Positions 1 to 10,989 are shown, counted from the stretch's first letter. The stretch: 64,000 bases of DNA from Inia geoffrensis (GCA_036417435.1 CM070917.1:60362436-60426435); one strand, 5' to 3'. Numbers and translations: made by a program. The notes: generated from the letters alone by a model not told the origin.

Positions 1-68
1 GATGGTGATTCATATTTTTGGCATCTACTTCTTCCCAAGTTTCCAGATGAGCAGGATATTCTTTCTGT

Positions 69-81
69 CCCCCCCCCCCCC
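69..81. repeat. Poly-C run
   Basis: Thirteen consecutive C residues followed by a C-rich stretch. A simple low-complexity tract that is prone to length variation and sequencing error. Confidence 0.9.
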
Positions 82-365
82 GCTTCCCCGCCACAAAGCC
101 ACCCTTGCTCTGTGTCCCTGGAGTCTGGCCTCTAGGAACTGCATCAGTCAGTCTCCCTTGCCCTCTGTCTCCTAGTTGGCTTCAGCCAGTGGAAAGCACC
201 AGCAGATGTAAAGGGCAGGAGGAAAAAGGGGTCAAGGTAATTTATTCCCCCCACTGCCTCCCTGCTGGATCTCTTCCTGGCCATGGCTGATTAAGCATTG
301 CAGCTTCTGTCCGACCGCCCTCCCTAGAGCTACAGGTCTTGGTGAGTTCTGCATATTGCTCTCTC

Positions 366-368
<3 letters not shown>

Positions 369-409
<41 letters not shown>

Positions 410-599
410 GGTACGCGGGCCTCTCACTGTTGTGGCCTCTCCCGTTGCGGAGCACAGGCTCTGGACACGCAGGCTCAGCGGCCATGGCTCACGGGCCCAG
501 CCGCTCCACGGCATGTGGGATCTTCCCAGACCGGGGCACGAACCCGCGTCCCCTGCATCGGCAGGCGGACTCTCAACCACTGCGCCACCAGGGAAGCCC
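369..599 (-). mobile_element. CHR-family SINE, middle-length type, young-looking copy
   Basis: The + strand shows a 39-base T run (369-407), then the reverse complement of the CHR SINE body, ending in the reversed tRNA-like head ctgcgccaccagggaagcc. The flanks gctctctccccttt occur at about 358 and 601, a target-site duplication that fits L1-driven insertion. The long unbroken A-tail (T on this strand) and near-perfect body suggest a recent insertion. The open frames through this block are SINE sequence, not genes. Confidence 0.95.
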
Positions 600-872
600 T
601 GCTCTCTCCCCTTTTAACGCCAGGAGTGGTAACAATTTCCAATTTTTTTTTTTTTTGGAGAAAGAAAATTCTTTAACATAAAAAAGTTGCTATGATTAAA
701 TTTTTTCAGAATTTCTTGGTTGTTAGTAAGATTTGAAAGCTTATAACTTCTATAGTTCAACTTTTGAAACAAGAGGTATATTTGTGTGTAAAGAATGTGG
801 GGATTCATGAAATTGTATGCAAAAATATGCATGCATATGCATATGTCGTGTTCTGGAGAAAGGCTTCGTAGC

Positions 873-905
873 TTTTTTTTTTAACATCTTTATTGGAGTA
901 TAGGA
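873..905 (-). mobile_element. L1 3'-end scrap
   Basis: A T run followed by aacatctttattggagtata, the reverse complement of the 3' end of cetartiodactyl L1. Only the extreme 3' end is recognisable; the AT-rich sequence to about 960 may be part of the same insertion. Confidence 0.5.
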
Positions 906-994
906 TAAAAATTTTTAACCCAACTAGCAATATGTGTGCAATTATTTATAAATTAATACATGTACAACTGTAAGAGGTCCTGTTGGTTCTGAAT

Positions 995-1262
995 GTCTTA
1001 CATGCATTAGCTCACTTTCTTCATAGGAATCTAGAAGGTAGGCACTAGTCTTATCCTTCTTTTTTTTTTTTTACAGATGTGAACACTAAGCGACAGAGAG
1101 ATTCGGGAATTCCCTGGTGGTCCAGTGGTTAGGACTCAGTGCTTCCACTGCACGGGACATGGGTTCTATCCCTGGTTGGGGAACTTAAGATCTCACAAGC
1201 CAAGTGGCGAGACCAAAAAAAAAATGGGGGTGCGGACAGAGAGATTTAAATAGCTGGCTAGA
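995..1262 (-). repeat. MIR relic, split by a SINE
   Basis: The sequence reads like reversed MIR: attagctcactttcttcata, then ttacagatgtgaacactaag, matching the reverse complement of the MIR core (cctcatctgtaaaatggg region). A short CHR SINE interrupts it at 1105-1234, so the MIR is the older element. Confidence 0.7.
1105..1234 (+). mobile_element. CHR-family SINE, short type
   Basis: The head gggaattccctggtggtcc is followed by a degenerate tRNA B-box (ggttctatccctggttgg), a short body and an A run. Target-site duplication gacagagagatt at 1092-1103 and 1235-1246. Inserted inside a MIR. Confidence 0.9.
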
Positions 1263-1497
1263 CCAACCTCAGCACTGTTGACCATTGTGGCCAGATCAGT
1301 CTCTTTTGTGGGGCTGTCCTGTGCATTGCAGGATGTTTGTCAGCACTCTTGGTTTTACCCACTAGAGGCCGGTAGCACCCCCCTCCCCCCACCCCAGGTG
1401 TCACCATCAAAAATGTCTCCAGACATTGCCCAGTGTCTCCTGGTCAATGTCTCCCAGTGTCTCCTGGTCTCAGATCATCCTGCGTTGAGAACCACTG
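1263..1497 (-). mobile_element. MER20-like hAT-Charlie MITE
   Basis: Contains the reversed forms of the MER20 landmarks: ggggctgtcctgtgcattgc, acccactagaggcc, aaatgtctccagacattgcc and the terminal ttgagaaccactg. Length about 235 bp, close to the family consensus. A 24-bp internal tandem duplication (starts 1429 and 1453, unit beginning cccagtgtctcctggtc) explains the slight excess. Family name given from memory. Confidence 0.7.
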
Positions 1498-1590
1498 GCC
1501 TAGAGTAACTAGCAAGATACACATTATAAAATATACACACAGAATATGGAAAAATGTAAAGCATAATACTAAAACTTAAATAACTCATAG

Positions 1591-1807
1591 TTTTTTTTTT
1601 TTTTTTTTTTTTTTTGTGGTACGCAGGCCTCTCACTGTTGTGGCCTCTCCCATTGCGGAGCACAGGCTCCGGACGCGCAGGCTCAGCGGCCATGGCTCAC
1701 GGGCCTAGCTGCTCCGTGGCATGTGGGATCTTCCCGGACCGGGGCACGAACCCGTGTCCCCTACATCAGCAGGCAGACTCTCAACCACTGCGCCACCAGG
1801 GAAGCCC
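1591..1807 (-). mobile_element. CHR-family SINE, middle-length type
   Basis: A T run (1591-1615), the reversed SINE body and the reversed head at the right end. Target-site duplication taaataactcatag at 1577-1590 and 1809-1822 is perfect, indicating a relatively young insertion. Confidence 0.95.
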
Positions 1808-1875
1808 ATAAATAACTCATAGTTTTAACATGCCCTTCTGGCATCCCAGCAGGTGCCCTGGTGTGGCCCCTAGAG

Positions 1876-2079
1876 CAGTGGTCTGCAACCTTTTTGGCAC
1901 CAGGGACCGGTTTCATGGAAGACAATTTTTCCACGGCCGGGGTGGCGGTGTGGCGGTTGGGGGATGGCTCTGGCGGTAATGTGAGCGAGGGGGAGTGGCA
2001 ACGCCTCCTGCTGTGTGGCCCAGTTCCTCACAGGCTGCTGACCGGTACCGGTCTGCGGCTTGGGGGGTGGGGACCCCTG
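1876..2079 (+). mobile_element. hAT-type nonautonomous DNA transposon
   Basis: Begins cagtggtctgcaacc and ends ggggacccctg, giving imperfect terminal inverted repeats. Internal landmark caccagggaccggtttcatg. It is flanked by an 8-bp duplication, ccctagag at 1868-1875 and ccttagag at 2080-2087 (7 of 8), the size expected for hAT. A second, reversed copy of the same family lies at 27500-27657. I do not recall the family name securely. Confidence 0.75.
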
Positions 2080-2435
2080 CCTTAGAGTGTGTACACCGTC
2101 TCTAAGACCGCTGTCCTGGAGACATGTTGGAATACAAGGCCATCCTCTGCCCTCAGGAGCATAAAATCCAAGGTGACAAAACACATACGCTGGAAAGGCT
2201 CTCAATATAAGAGAGCAGGTTAGAAAAACATGGTCTCAATTGATTGATCGGATTGGTATTTCATAAACGGTGGCAAGTGGCTTCTCTGCTGGTTGGACCA
2301 TCTAGAATTTCGGGACAAGGGCATGTCACCCAGACCCAGGATGCAAAGGACCCAGAAGGAAAGAAGGGGCGAGACCCTGGAACGCTTTCATGAACCTCTT
2401 ACCTCTTCCTCTGTCTCTCCATCTTCGGCTGCTGG
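2080..2435. other. Unique sequence, nothing recognised
   Basis: No repeat family or convincing exon seen. One splice-donor-like site on the minus strand near 2400 has no matching acceptor. Confidence 0.5.
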
Positions 2436-2560
2436 GAGTTTGTTCATTTATTTATTCACTCAACAAATATTTGCCCAGTGCCTACTCTATGCCAGGAGTG
2501 GTTCCTGGGGTGGGAACATCAGTGAGAAAACCAGACCTTGCTGCCCTCAGGGGCTGACAT
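2436..2560 (-). repeat. L2 3'-end relic
   Basis: The sequence ttcatttatttattcactc, caacaaatatttgcccagtg, cctactctatgccaggagtg matches the reverse complement of the L2 3' end. A 211-codon frame across this region (2293-2928) runs through the relic and is probably accidental. Confidence 0.65.
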
Positions 2561-2884
2561 TCCAGCATCCTTTTGAGTTCAGCCCCATCTGCCAGCTCCC
2601 TGCCTCTGAGCTGCCACCCACGTCTTACCCCCAGAAACCCGTTGTTATGATTCCCTCCAAGTTGGAATTCAAAACCAATATGGAAGTGCCAGAGCTGCTT
2701 GGGCTGGGTTTCCATCCCTCAGGCCAAGAGTCAGGACAGGCCCGGGCAGCTGCTCCCTGTTTCCCACTCCTCCCGTGGGCAGCAGAGTGGATCCAGAAAA
2801 TCCTCACTCAGGCCGCCCTTTTGCAGTTGTGTTTCTGGCGTCAGGAGCCACACGGATCAAGAAACGGCCAGCTCTTCCCTCTAA

Positions 2885-3330
2885 CACGTGCTATAAAAAC
2901 ACATAGTGCTCTTCTAGCAGGGCTATAAAAATAAAGTTTTTAAAGGCACATTTGGTGGAACTTTGGCCGGGCAGCAAGCTGCTGTCCCGCCTGGTGCTGA
3001 CGCCGGGGCCACGTTCCTCCAGGGCCAGCCCATCCGTCCCCGGCCCTTGATGCTTCCGCACAAGCCCAGCTCTTCCAAGTGACTCTGACAAGCTGACTGA
3101 GGCAGTTCCTGTGTTTCTTGTATGTGTGCGTTTGTAAGAGCCCAACTGCCCGCTGCTGTGGGTTTCCACCTAATAAAGAGCTGTAACGTACTGACTGTCC
3201 TCCACCATGGCCTCGCTTCACTTTCCTGGGCCATTTACTCCTTTATAGAATTTAATCTGCCACTGAAATTCACTGCATTATTAAGGGGAGCCCGGGCCCA
3301 GTACTGCGATAATTAAACCATTCACTCAGC
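2885..3330. promoter_or_regulatory. Possible conserved noncoding block
   Basis: Non-repetitive sequence with AT-rich, word-like segments (gctataaaaataaagttttt, tagaatttaatctgccactg, cactgcattattaagggg) separated by GC-rich sequence. No coding signature. The look is that of a conserved enhancer, but conservation cannot be tested here. Confidence 0.3.
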
Positions 3331-3434
3331 AAACGCCCACGTGTGTACAGGTGTGGACCCTCTCCGCGGGTCCCGGGCTCTATGTACCCCCCCCCACACA
3401 CACACCCCCAGCCCCAGCCCCCAGGGCAGGGGTT

Positions 3435-3830
3435 GTGCTCCTGACTTAAACTCCTCAGTGACTTATCACCCCCTTTAGAATAAAACCCAAATTCCTCCCC
3501 AGGGCCTGAGGGTCCTCCCGGCCCGACGCTGGCACCCACCTCTCAGGCCTCGTGCCCTGAACACCCAACCTAAAGGACCCTGCCCAGCGGCTCCCTCCTT
3601 TTATCTAATTTGTTTTCTCCTGCACTTACTGCTGTTTAGAATCATCTTGTTTGTTTGTTTCTTGTCTGCTTTCTCCTGCTGGAATTTCAACACCATGAGA
3701 GCAGGGATCCACCTGTCCTGGTCCTTGCTGAATCTCCATGCTGAGAGCAGCACGTGGTGTGTAACGGGGGCTCAGGAAACATGTCTTGAGTGAAGGAAGG
3801 AAGGAAGGGAGGAATGACCTTCTTGGCTGG
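3435..3830 (+). repeat. L2 LINE 3' end
   Basis: Starts with the L2-like cctcccggcccgacgctggc region and continues to atttcaacaccatgagagca, gggatccacctgtcctggtc and the tail tcttgagtgaaggaaggaag, the usual order of the L2 3' end. The tail grades into a short GGAA repeat. Confidence 0.7.
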
Positions 3831-4019
3831 TAAGTACTCAGGTCCAGGGAATCAGCAGGAGTTGACTGCCTCTGAGTGGTCGGAGCACACTTCCCCTCTC
3901 CACTTTGCTGTTGGAGGCACAGTTTGAGGTTTGGGAAAGTGGGGAGGGAGAAGGAAGCCATCCCAGATTCCTTGGAGCGAGGTGTGGAATTGAAGACTCT
4001 CCCCCCACGTTAGTGAAGT

Positions 4020-4470
4020 TTGGAGCATGCTTGTGACTCACTTGGACTAACAGCTTGAGGCAGAAGTGACACTGCAGGGCTTTTGAGGTTGGGTCAGATA
4101 AGACCCCCCTGCTTCCCCCTTGGCCACTGGACACTCACCTTTGCAGCCCTGAGCAGCCACGAAAACAAGCCATACCCCGAGGCTGTCATGGTGTGAGGAA
4201 GCGCAGGCGACATGAGGAGGCCACAGCGGGGAGGTTCCAGGCAACAGCCAGATGTGTGCGTCAGGGACACACCCCCACGTTGACCCCAGCCCCCAGCAAA
4301 CTTTCCCAGCCGATTCCCAGGTGTTGTGGAGCAGAGCAAAGCTATTCCTGCTGGGTCCTGTCTGAATCCTGACCCAAAGAATTTGAGAGCATAATGCAGT
4401 TATTGTTTTATGCCACTGCAGTTTGGGGTCATTTCTAACACAGCAACAGGAACTGGAAATTCCCCAACAC
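4020..4470 (+). mobile_element. Old LTR-like repeat
   Basis: The 3' part, ttgttttatgccactgcag tttggggtcatttctaacac, resembles the 3' part of MaLR-type LTRs. A strong donor-like site on the minus strand at 4138 lies in this repeat and should not be read as an exon. Exact family not identified. Confidence 0.5.
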
Positions 4471-4474
4471 CTTC

Positions 4475-4916
4475 TGATATGGGTTGAATTAGTTCCCCCC
4501 AAAGTCATATGTTGAAGTCCTACCCCCAGAACCTCAGACTATGACCTTATTTGGAAAGAGGTTTTTTACAGAGGTAATCAAGTTGAAATGAGGTCATTCA
4601 AGCGGGCCCTAATCTGATGAGTGTCCTTACAAAAAGAGGATATTTAGACACGGAAATGCCACACAGGGAGAAAAGGTCCTGTGAAGATCAAAGCTGAGAC
4701 TGGGTGATGGATCTACAGGTTAAAGGTGCCCTGCATGGCCAGCAAACCACCAGAGGGACCCGGCACAGATGCTCCCTTAGGGCTCCACAAGGAACCAACC
4801 CTGCAGACACCTTGACCTCAGATTTCAGGCCTCCAGAATTGGAAGAGAGAACATTTCTATTGTTTAAGCCACTCAGTTTGTGGTACTTATTATGACAGCC
4901 CTAGGGAAGTGATACA
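4475..4916 (+). mobile_element. MLT1-type LTR (ERVL-MaLR)
   Basis: Runs from tgatatgggttgaattagtt through catatgttgaagtcctaccc, gaccttatttggaaagaggt, gtgtccttacaaaaagagga and aggcctccagaattggaaga to tttaagccactcagtttgtg and a gatac end. This is the full order of MLT1 solo LTR landmarks. No internal retroviral sequence is attached. Confidence 0.85.
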
Positions 4917-5814
4917 GCCTCCAACGCGCTAATGCCCAGTGACAAATGACGAATACAAACAGCATTAAGCTGATGACATCCTGAGGCCAGTGTGCCAAGA
5001 GGAGCCACAAAACACACGTTTATTCTGCCGCGCCAGCACGTGAACGTCAAAAACACAGACATGAGGCCGCTGCAGCCCTCCCCTCCCCACAGCGAGCATC
5101 CCTCGACCCAGCTCCCTCCACCAGGCATGGCAATGCCTGATTAAGACCCAAGATCATTGCCAGCCAAGGTTCTTTTCCCTGATTTATTCACTCTTTCCTC
5201 AGTTACTACCCAGGCTCATCTGGGACCACTTCTACATTCAGAAGTTGGGTTTTGATTCTCTACTCGATATGGCCCTTCTTCCTGTTCTATCGTTCATTAT
5301 ACATTCAAAGTGCTATGCCTCCTGGTGGAGTGGTCTCCAACAAAGGTCTCTTGCATGATTACCACCATCTTACATCGTTCCTAGATTGCCCTTTAAAAAC
5401 CTTTTGACGTTTTCATGTTTATTCTATTTTATTGGTCTTCCTGGGCAATTTCCTTGGCTCTGTAAAAGAACAGCATTTAATTTTAAGAGCTGAGAGCTGG
5501 GCATCATGAAAGCACTAGGAGGACAGCTTATGACCAGGGAAAGAGCAAGCATCACAGTGCTGGAATAGGAAGGATAATGCTACGATTTATTTAGTGCCCA
5601 CGGGCCAGCCAAATGATGCCCTTATCTGTTTACGGCAGACCCAGCCCAGGTCTGGAGAGGGTGCATTTGAAGTCTAGTGGGTCTAGAGTTCCAGCCCCTA
5701 TAGCCCCACCCTTCCATGTGGAGCATTGGCTTGGCCCAGACAGTCTGGTCTTGATTTTGCTGCCAGGGCATTGCAGAACCCCTGGCACATAGGTCAATAA
5801 ATAGTCATGAAAAG
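4917..5814. other. Unique sequence, nothing recognised
   Basis: Roughly 900 bp of mixed composition without a repeat family or splice-bounded open frame that I recognise. Confidence 0.5.
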
Positions 5815-6290
5815 AGGAAAGTTTCCTAGGGCTGCTGTAACAAAGGGCCACAGGTTGGGGGACTTTAAACAATAGAAGTGTATTCTTTCACAGCTCCGGA
5901 GACCAGAAGTCCATGGTCAAGGTAAGGGTAGTGTTGGTCCCCGCTGGAGTCTTTGAGGGAAAATCCATCCCACTTCTCTCTCCAGTTCCTGGTGGTTGCC
6001 AGCAATCCTTCGTGTTCCTGGACCGGTAGATGCATCGCCCCAGGCTCTGCTCCATCGTCACATGGCCTCTTCTGCGTCTCTCCCCTGTGTCTGTGTCTCC
6101 AATCTCCCTTTCCTTTCTCTTATAAGGACACCAGTCACTGGATTTAGAGCCTCCCATGCCCCAATCCAGGAATATCTCATCTCGAATCTTTAATTCAATT
6201 ACATCTGCAACATCTTCAATGACCTCTTCCCAAACCAAGTCCCATTCTGAGGTCCCAGGTGGTCATGCATCTGCAGGACACGTGCCAACC
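5815..6290 (-). mobile_element. MLT1-type LTR (ERVL-MaLR)
   Basis: Reverse orientation: ctagggctgctgtaacaaag, ttcacagctccggagaccag, cttataaggacaccagtcac and cccattctgaggtcccaggt are reverse complements of the MLT1 3'-to-5' landmarks. Open frames here are on LTR sequence. Confidence 0.8.
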
Positions 6291-7179
6291 CCGTGCAGCG
6301 GGAGACCGGTGATCACGCCAGGGGAGCTACCCACATGCAGAGGGACTGACCATCCTGAGCTGAACCCCGAGGCTCGGCCCCGGGAGCAGCAGGTGTAGAA
6401 TGCGGAGGCCCAGGCAGGGAGAGGCAGCAGTGTGGAGGGGGCAGCGTTCGTGGGAGCTCTGACCCAGGTGACAGTCGGGAAGCTTCTGCCTGTCCAGGAG
6501 CTCCGAGCTGAGTGAACGGAGGGGAGGGGCTCCTGTCATCCAGGGCCCAGCTTCAGGCCCAAGAAGCCCTCCCCTCCTCTGCCTTGGCTCCTGGACCCCT
6601 TCTAGGCTTTCCTCCCGCTCTGTCGTCCTCAGCCCTTCAGGCTCCAGATTTCAACACTCCCCGGTCCTGATCCCAGCAACTTCCCTCAAGCCGAAATGGG
6701 TTCCCAGGAGTGACCCTCTCAGGGGCATTTTATTCTGGGAAGAATTTAGACAGGGGTAAGCCGGAAGAGGTCTACCTGTGGGCAGAGAAGTTTCTCTGGG
6801 CATCTCAACGACTCGGCCAGGTCCTTCATCAGTTTCACCCAGGAGTTGAAACTGAACCCTCTGTAATTTCAAATTCAGAATTCCAAAGGGAGCGGCAGAC
6901 AAAGGTGTTCACTTTGAGCATCAACATGGTTTCATCGAAAGAACAGGTCGATTCGGCCAAAACAGTTGGCAAGAGAAGGATGAACTGTATCCCAGAAGTG
7001 GCAGTGACCATCCACTCAGTCCAACAGACACGGCGGCCCGAGAGACGTCCCCACACCTGAGCTCCTTTCGAAGGTGAAATGCATGGGCGTCTGGAGGACT
7101 CTAGGTTTCTGAAGGAACCGACAGCAAGCACTTACTCGCTTCCTCCCCTCGACAGAGACTTTTCCTGCCGCTCAGAAAG
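6291..7179. other. Unique GC-rich sequence
   Basis: No repeat recognised. A 116-codon frame (6710-7060 +) has no domain or splice context that supports coding. Confidence 0.45.
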
Positions 7180-7440
7180 TTCTACCCAGGGTATTTGTGA
7201 AGGATGATTGACGATGAGGGATCTTTGTTGTGCTATCAGCTGTAATTATTTTAATTCAAACTTACTCCCTTATAGGACTGACATCATAAGTGCTGTTTTC
7301 TAGAACAAATAGCCGTCAGAGCTGTCAAGCAGAGCTGCTTACTGTTTTACATCATTACAATATTTAATTTCAACGCTCCAATTTTTTTGTCCCACAGAAC
7401 ACTTTCAAGATTGTTTCTTCCACATTTATCTCGAAAAATT
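7180..7440. promoter_or_regulatory. Possible conserved noncoding block with homeodomain-like sites
   Basis: A non-repetitive AT-rich island in GC-rich surroundings. It contains a PBX/MEIS-like core TGATTGACG (7205-7213) and the homeodomain-type cluster tgtaattattttaattc near 7241-7257. The look is enhancer-like; function is inferred. Confidence 0.35.
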
Positions 7441-7512
7441 GGAGCCCAGAAGGATGAGAAGGAAGAAACCCTTCTCTCACATCAAAGTAATTATTGATTT
7501 GGAAGCTATAAG

Positions 7513-7626
7513 TGGAAGGAAGGCAGGAAGGAAGGGAGGGAGGGAAGGAGGGAGGAGGGAAGGAAGGAAGGAAGGAAAGAAGGAAGGGAGGGAGGGAGGG
7601 AGAGAGGGAGAAACAGAGGGGGGAGT
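7513..7626. repeat. Purine tract, GGAA/GGGA repeat
   Basis: About 110 bp of nearly pure G and A on the + strand, arranged as ggaa and ggga units. The open frames through it on both strands are low-complexity artefacts. Such mirror-type purine tracts can adopt triplex DNA. Confidence 0.95.
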
Positions 7627-8262
7627 GGAGGATGACTGGTTCAAGACATATTTGGGACAAATTTTTAGCTGACCAGGTGGAAGCACCTCATAATTGTTTC
7701 TTTTGCTACCTGAGTACTTTCAGGAGAAAGGGGAAATGAGCAAAGGGATCTTGGTGACCCGGTCAGCTGCCCCTTTGGAATAATATCAATACTTTTAATG
7801 GTTGCATTGAAAGGTCATGAACAAAAAGATGAACTTTAGAAGACTAAGGAACTCAGATCCCAAATCGGGTCGGGTTTGATTCAAGACCAATAACTTCAGT
7901 TACACAGTGTACTGAGCTGCTTTTACTTTTATTTTTTATTTGGGGGTAAATTTTAATCTTGAAATAGTTTCCAATTGAGAAAAGTTGTAAGAATAGCAAC
8001 AGGAACTCCCATACACTTTACCAGATTCACTGCTTATTTACTCTGTGCTTTACCACGAACTCACGCATTCTCTGAACACATTATTATTTTTTCTTGCACC
8101 TTTTGAGAGTAAGTTGGAGGCAACGTGCCCCCTAGACTCTGGATGCTTCAGTGGGCATTTTCCTAAGAATGAGGACATTCTCTTATGTAGCCACAGGACA
8201 ATTATCAAAATCAGGAGATTTACCATTGATAAAATATTATTATCTAATCCACAGTCTATATT

Positions 8263-8635
8263 TGTTATGGACTGAATGTTAACGTTCCCCCCAAAATTCG
8301 TATGTTGAAGCCCTAACCCCCCAGTGTGATGGCAGTAAGAGGCTGGGCCTTTGGCAAGTAATGTGTTTAAGATGCGGTCATGAGGATGGGTCTCCCATGA
8401 TGGGATTAGTGCCCTAATAAAAGAAGACACCAGAGAGCCCTCTCCTTCACTCTCTCTCTCTCTCCCTCTCTCCCATGTGAGGACACACACGTGGCTTGTC
8501 TGTGAGCCAGGAAGAGAGCTCTCACCAGAACCCAGCCATGCCAGCCCCCCAATCTCAGACTTCTAGCCTCTAGAACTATGTTTAAGCTGCCCAGTCTATA
8601 GTATTTTGTTATGGCAGCCTGAGCAAACTAATACC
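8263..8635 (+). mobile_element. MST-type LTR (ERVL-MaLR)
   Basis: Starts tgttatggactgaatgttaa and contains attcgtatgttgaagcccta, gggattagtgccctaataaa, ccatgtgaggacacacacg, a CT-rich stretch and the 3' landmark gcccagtctatagtattttg ending in ctaatac. It is a solo LTR inserted in an L1 relic. Confidence 0.85.
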
Positions 8636-8897
8636 CTATTCAAGTTTCATCAGTTATCCAAATAATGTCCTTTATTGCCATTTGCTGCCTGGTCCAGGCC
8701 CTAACCTGGGCTCATGAGTTGCATTTAGCTGTCACATCTCCTTTGCTTCCTTTAACTAGACATAACATCTCAGTCTTTCTTTCTCTTTCTTTTACCATAA
8801 AGTTTTTGAAGAACACAGGCCAGTGATTTTATAGACAGCCCCTCAATTGGGGTTTCTCTGATGTTTCTTCACAATCACATGCAGGCTGTGCATTTTT

Positions 8898-9211
8898 TTT
8901 TTCTTTTTTTGTAAATTTATTTATTTTGTTTTTGGCTGCATTGGGTCTTTTTTGCTGCACCTGGGCTTTTCTCTGGTTGCAGAGAGCAGGGGCTACTCTT
9001 CGTTGTGGTGTGCGGGCTTCTCATTGTGGTGGCTTCTCTTGTTGGGAGCACGGGCTCTAGGTGTGTGGGCTTCAGTAGTTGTGGCACACGGGCTCAGTAG
9101 TTGTAGCATGTGGGCTTAGTTGCATGTGGGATCTTCCCCGATCAGGGCTCGAAACCCTGTCTCCTGCATTGGCAGGCGGATTTCTAACCACTGCGCCAGC
9201 AGGGAAGCCCC
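8898..9211 (-). mobile_element. CHR-family SINE, long type
   Basis: The reversed long CHR body has repeated gggctcagtagttgtagcat-like units, a reversed B-box (gatcagggctcgaaaccctg) and the reversed head cagcagggaagccc. Target-site duplication tgtgcattttt lies on both sides. Confidence 0.9.
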
Positions 9212-9530
9212 CATGTTGTGCATTTTTGATGGGACAACCGCAGAAATGGTGTGTGTACTCGGTGCATCATAGCAGGTGGCACACCCTACACGTTTGTCCC
9301 CATGTTGGTGAAATTACCCTTGATCCCTTAGTCCAGGAAGTGTCTGCCAGACCTCCTCACTCTCGAGTCACCCTGCACTCTTTGTATTTGATATGTAATT
9401 TATGGGCAGATACATGGAGACTATATAAATATCCTGACCCTAATCATACTTTCACCCACTGGTTTTAGCACCCGTGGATGATTTTTCTAACTACAACCCT
9501 CCATCGTCCCTTCCATACTTATTAATTGAC

Positions 9531-10244
9531 ATCTGCTGTAGAGAAAAGCTTTCCCTTCACCCTATTGGTGTGCTTTCATGTATTTTGACAATTCTGTCAT
9601 CTCCAAACTCTTCTCCATACCAACACTACACTTATAAACATTAACACAGACTCAACCGTCGAGAATGTTTCATCCTGGGTGACCGCTTCCTCCAGGGAGT
9701 TAGAAAAACCCAGAATAGGGGAGGATCACTAATGGAAGAACACGCTTTTACAGATAATAGCACAGTCGAGGCTGAAAAGAGAAAAGGGCAATGCCCGGAG
9801 TCACACAGCCGCCAGCCGAGAGGAGCAGCTCCAGGGCAGAGCTTGGGCGCCCTTCCTGCATCGTATTTTAAGAAGCACCAGGGACAGAGCTATGAGCTGA
9901 TCAGGATGCATTGCCCTTGACTTAGCAACATGGTTGCAGGGCGTGGGAGCTGGAAACTCCAGAGCAGAGGCTTTCTGGGGTTCTCCTCTGTGGTCTCAGT
10001 GCCACGTCGTGGACCCTCGACATAGGATGCCCTCCAGTATGATGTGTGGGGGGCCAATGAATGAATAAACACAGGACTGGTTCAAGAGCAACCAGACAAG
10101 CACCTGCACTAAAGCACCACCCAGTGAGACCATAGGCAGCGTGCAAGCACCTGGCATGGGACCAACTGCAGGTTATCAGGAGACCCTCTGGAGATGTAAG
10201 CCCAACCTACTTCCCTCAGACCTTCCAAACCACTACCCCCGCCC
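9531..10244. other. Unique sequence, nothing recognised
   Basis: About 700 bp with no repeat family or exon-like structure that I can support. Confidence 0.5.
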
Positions 10245-10510
10245 CCGCCAATTCTGATAACATGCAAGCTTATTAAACAGAAAGTCATCAGCCTTCGGCT
10301 TTCTCAACTGAAAATGACAATAAATTTTATTATCTGGAGCTCCGTGCCCCACACTAGGATTCTGGAATCTAAAACTATAATCTACTTGGGACTTTCCTGG
10401 CTTTAATGAATGCAGAATCCTTTACGTAAAACCAATAATTAGCCCTGACAATAGAAGCAGAAACAGAATCGTAATTCATGAATCTTCTAATTATTTTTCC
10501 CTTCTGCACA
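10245..10510. promoter_or_regulatory. Possible conserved noncoding block
   Basis: Non-repetitive, AT-rich block with dense homeodomain-like and TAAT words: gcttattaaacagaaagtca, acaataaattttattatctg, accaataattagccctgac and cttctaattatttttccc. Flanked by GC-rich sequence. No coding frame. Enhancer role is inferred. Confidence 0.4.
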
Positions 10511-10979
10511 TCTTAACCTCCCCTCCCCAGCCTTAGAGTAACATATGTTCTACACACACACGGACAAATAGAATCACACTGGCATAAATGAGCGTGATGG
10601 GGTGGGGGGGACGGGGTTCTCAGCCAGCTGCTCCCTCTCTCCCTCTTTGGGTGTCTCTCTGCTCTGGGTACCGAGGCACAGAATCCCATCGCCTTGCTCC
10701 CCGGCACAAATGTGCTATAAAACACCCATAAATTCTCCTGACATTCCAGTGACCTTCGTGGGGTCTGGAAGAGCCACAATTCACACCAAAGATGGAGCTG
10801 TAAATATTCTCTCTGTGCAGTAAACACTGGGCTGGTGCTGGCACCTCACTCATGTCCTCTCTGTGCCTGCCACCTCGCAGAGGAGATTTATTTACTGCCA
10901 TGGAAAATTCCAGCCCCAAGGCAGGCAGCTCGCCATGACCCAGCGTCTCAGCATCTTGCTGCTTGCTGCTACTGCCTGT

Positions 10980-10989
<10 letters not shown>

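Larger units (their letters stand above)
7920..9530 (-). mobile_element. Old L1 3'-region relic carrying two younger insertions
   Basis: Segments at 7930-8262, 8636-8897 and 9228-9500 read as one interrupted unit: agttgtaagaatagcaacag, cctaagaatgaggacattct, ccaaataatgtcctttattg, tgatgtttcttcacaatcac and tttcacccactggttttagc follow the order I recall for an old mammalian L1 tail. An MST LTR (8263-8635) and a long CHR SINE (8898-9211) split it. Strand is my best guess. Confidence 0.6.

Noticed and set aside
369..599. Long open frames through SINEs (also at 1591, 28518, 31869, 46831, 49241, 52627, 61707)
   Set aside because: They translate the same CHR sequence (recurring peptides such as [17 protein letters not shown]), so they are repeat-derived, not genes.
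2293..2928. 211-codon plus-strand frame
   Set aside because: Runs across an L2 relic and unique DNA, contains no recognisable domain, and has no splice or start context.
4094..4140. Strong minus-strand splice-donor-like site at 4138
   Set aside because: Lies within an old LTR-like repeat; no exon supported.
7370..7739. Open frames in the purine tract
   Set aside because: Low-complexity GGAA/GGGA repeats give open frames on several strands without coding meaning.
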